Part shown: positions 5,355 to 5,704 of the stretch, in pieces
How positions within the stretch are numbered: the stretch's first letter is position 1
Layout of the letters: each line of letters starts with the position of its first letter
Source: Mesolinea sp964536465
GTDB lineage: Bacteria > Chloroflexota > Anaerolineae > Anaerolineales > Anaerolineaceae
DNA: 5,704 bases
Assembly (NCBI GenBank): GCA_964536465.1
Contig: CAZHXQ010000101.1
Coordinates: forward strand, 1 to 5,704
Direction of reading: 5' to 3'
Made by a program: the position numbers and the translations under genes
The notes under the pieces: generated by a model
Database searches by the model: none
What the model was told of the DNA's origin: nothing
The model's input: the letters and a program-made list of their open reading frames with translations, nothing else

Positions 5355-5704
5355 TCGCTCGTGGATTTCAAGGATTACCATGCATATTGAACAATAAAGA
5401 TAAAAGGAAATAATTGTGGGTCAGACGAAGTACCGGTGCAACTGCCTAATCAGGCTGCTCTCCCCTCACTACAACAGTTGTCAATTGGATCAAGATCAGG
5501 GGGAGCGGTGACACATAAAGCAAAACTGCCAGGCCGCGGGGAACACCATTCCCCCCTACGAGCGTCTGCATTAATTAAATGGAAGACCTGGAGGTCAGTT
5601 GCCGTGCACGGTCAGGAGACCGGCACGATCGAAGAAGCTAAAATAAAGTGGATGCCATTCAAAATAAATACTATTGAATATAAACCCCGGTTCAGTTATA
5701 ATAA
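5355..5704. other. Gene-free upstream region containing a block of inverted repeats
   Basis: No reading frame of credible length is present. The block 5422-5627 has several self-complementary pairs. CAGACG 5422-5427 pairs with CGTCTG 5563-5568 as an outer stem, and 5454-5464 pairs with 5499-5509 (11 pairs including three G-U on the plus strand). GGGGAA-CACCA-TTCCCC lies at 5538-5554 and GACCT-GG-AGGTC at 5585-5596. A two-part stem at 5603-5627 joins CGTGC/GCACG and CGGTC/GACCG around an AGGA loop. The G-U pairs would favour an RNA from the plus strand, but no promoter or terminator for it is clear. I recognise no known RNA family. The flanks 5355-5415 and 5630-5700 are A/T-rich. Confidence 0.4.
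5674..5702 (+). promoter_or_regulatory. Probable divergent promoter at the right edge
   Basis: On the plus strand, -35 TTGAAT (5674-5679, four of six) and a perfect -10 TATAAT (5697-5702) are spaced by 17 bp. It points out of the window to the right. The -35 box is one arm of the inverted repeat ATTCAA (5657-5662) / TTGAAT (5674-5679), which could be an operator. The gene it would serve is not in view. Confidence 0.5.

Noticed and set aside
5585..5640. Resemblance to bacterial SRP RNA (GGTCAGGA near GAAG)
   Set aside because: The conserved apical loop and GGAAGGAAGCAGCC-like strand are absent and the hairpin folds differently.
5579..5641. 20-residue plus-strand ORF starting MEDLEVSC
   Set aside because: No ribosome site and it overlaps strong inverted repeats; its length is within chance expectation.

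Overview
The window holds a leftward-reading (minus strand) cluster for de novo pyrimidine (UMP) synthesis. In transcription order it is pyrC, pyrB, a fused pyrF-pyrE, pyrD and pyrK, with pyrK cut off by the left edge. This covers every step from carbamoyl phosphate to UMP; the carbamoyl-phosphate synthetase genes (carA/carB) and an ATCase regulatory subunit (pyrI) are not in view. The gene set, Shine-Dalgarno sites and sigma70-type promoter are bacterial. The fused PyrF-PyrE, the pyrD-pyrK order and the mixed base composition would fit Chloroflexota (Anaerolineae-like), but this taxonomic guess is inference, not proof.

Layout: positions 5338-5704 contain no convincing gene. They hold a block of inverted repeats (about 5422-5627) that could be a structured RNA, and at the right edge a promoter facing right for a gene outside the window. 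The pyr promoter is at 5308-5337 (TTGACG, 18 bp, TATAAT, minus strand), with a perfect 9-bp tandem repeat against its -35 box. The leader of about 75 nt has GC-rich, mutually exclusive hairpins. pyrC (start probably TTG at 5226) is followed after 13 nt by pyrB, then a 145-nt gap, then pyrFE. pyrD starts with GTG 2 nt after the pyrFE stop, and pyrK starts 11 nt after pyrD. The tight spacing and well-placed ribosome sites point to one operon.

Function: PyrB makes carbamoyl aspartate, PyrC closes the ring to dihydroorotate, PyrD with PyrK oxidises it to orotate and passes electrons to NAD+, and the PyrE then PyrF halves of the fusion make OMP and UMP. The most interesting point is that PyrC and PyrB look much closer to the dihydroorotase and ATCase domains of the animal multienzyme CAD than to the E. 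coli enzymes. They also sit in the same order as in CAD (DHO then ATC). The PyrF-PyrE fusion has the reverse domain order of animal UMP synthase.
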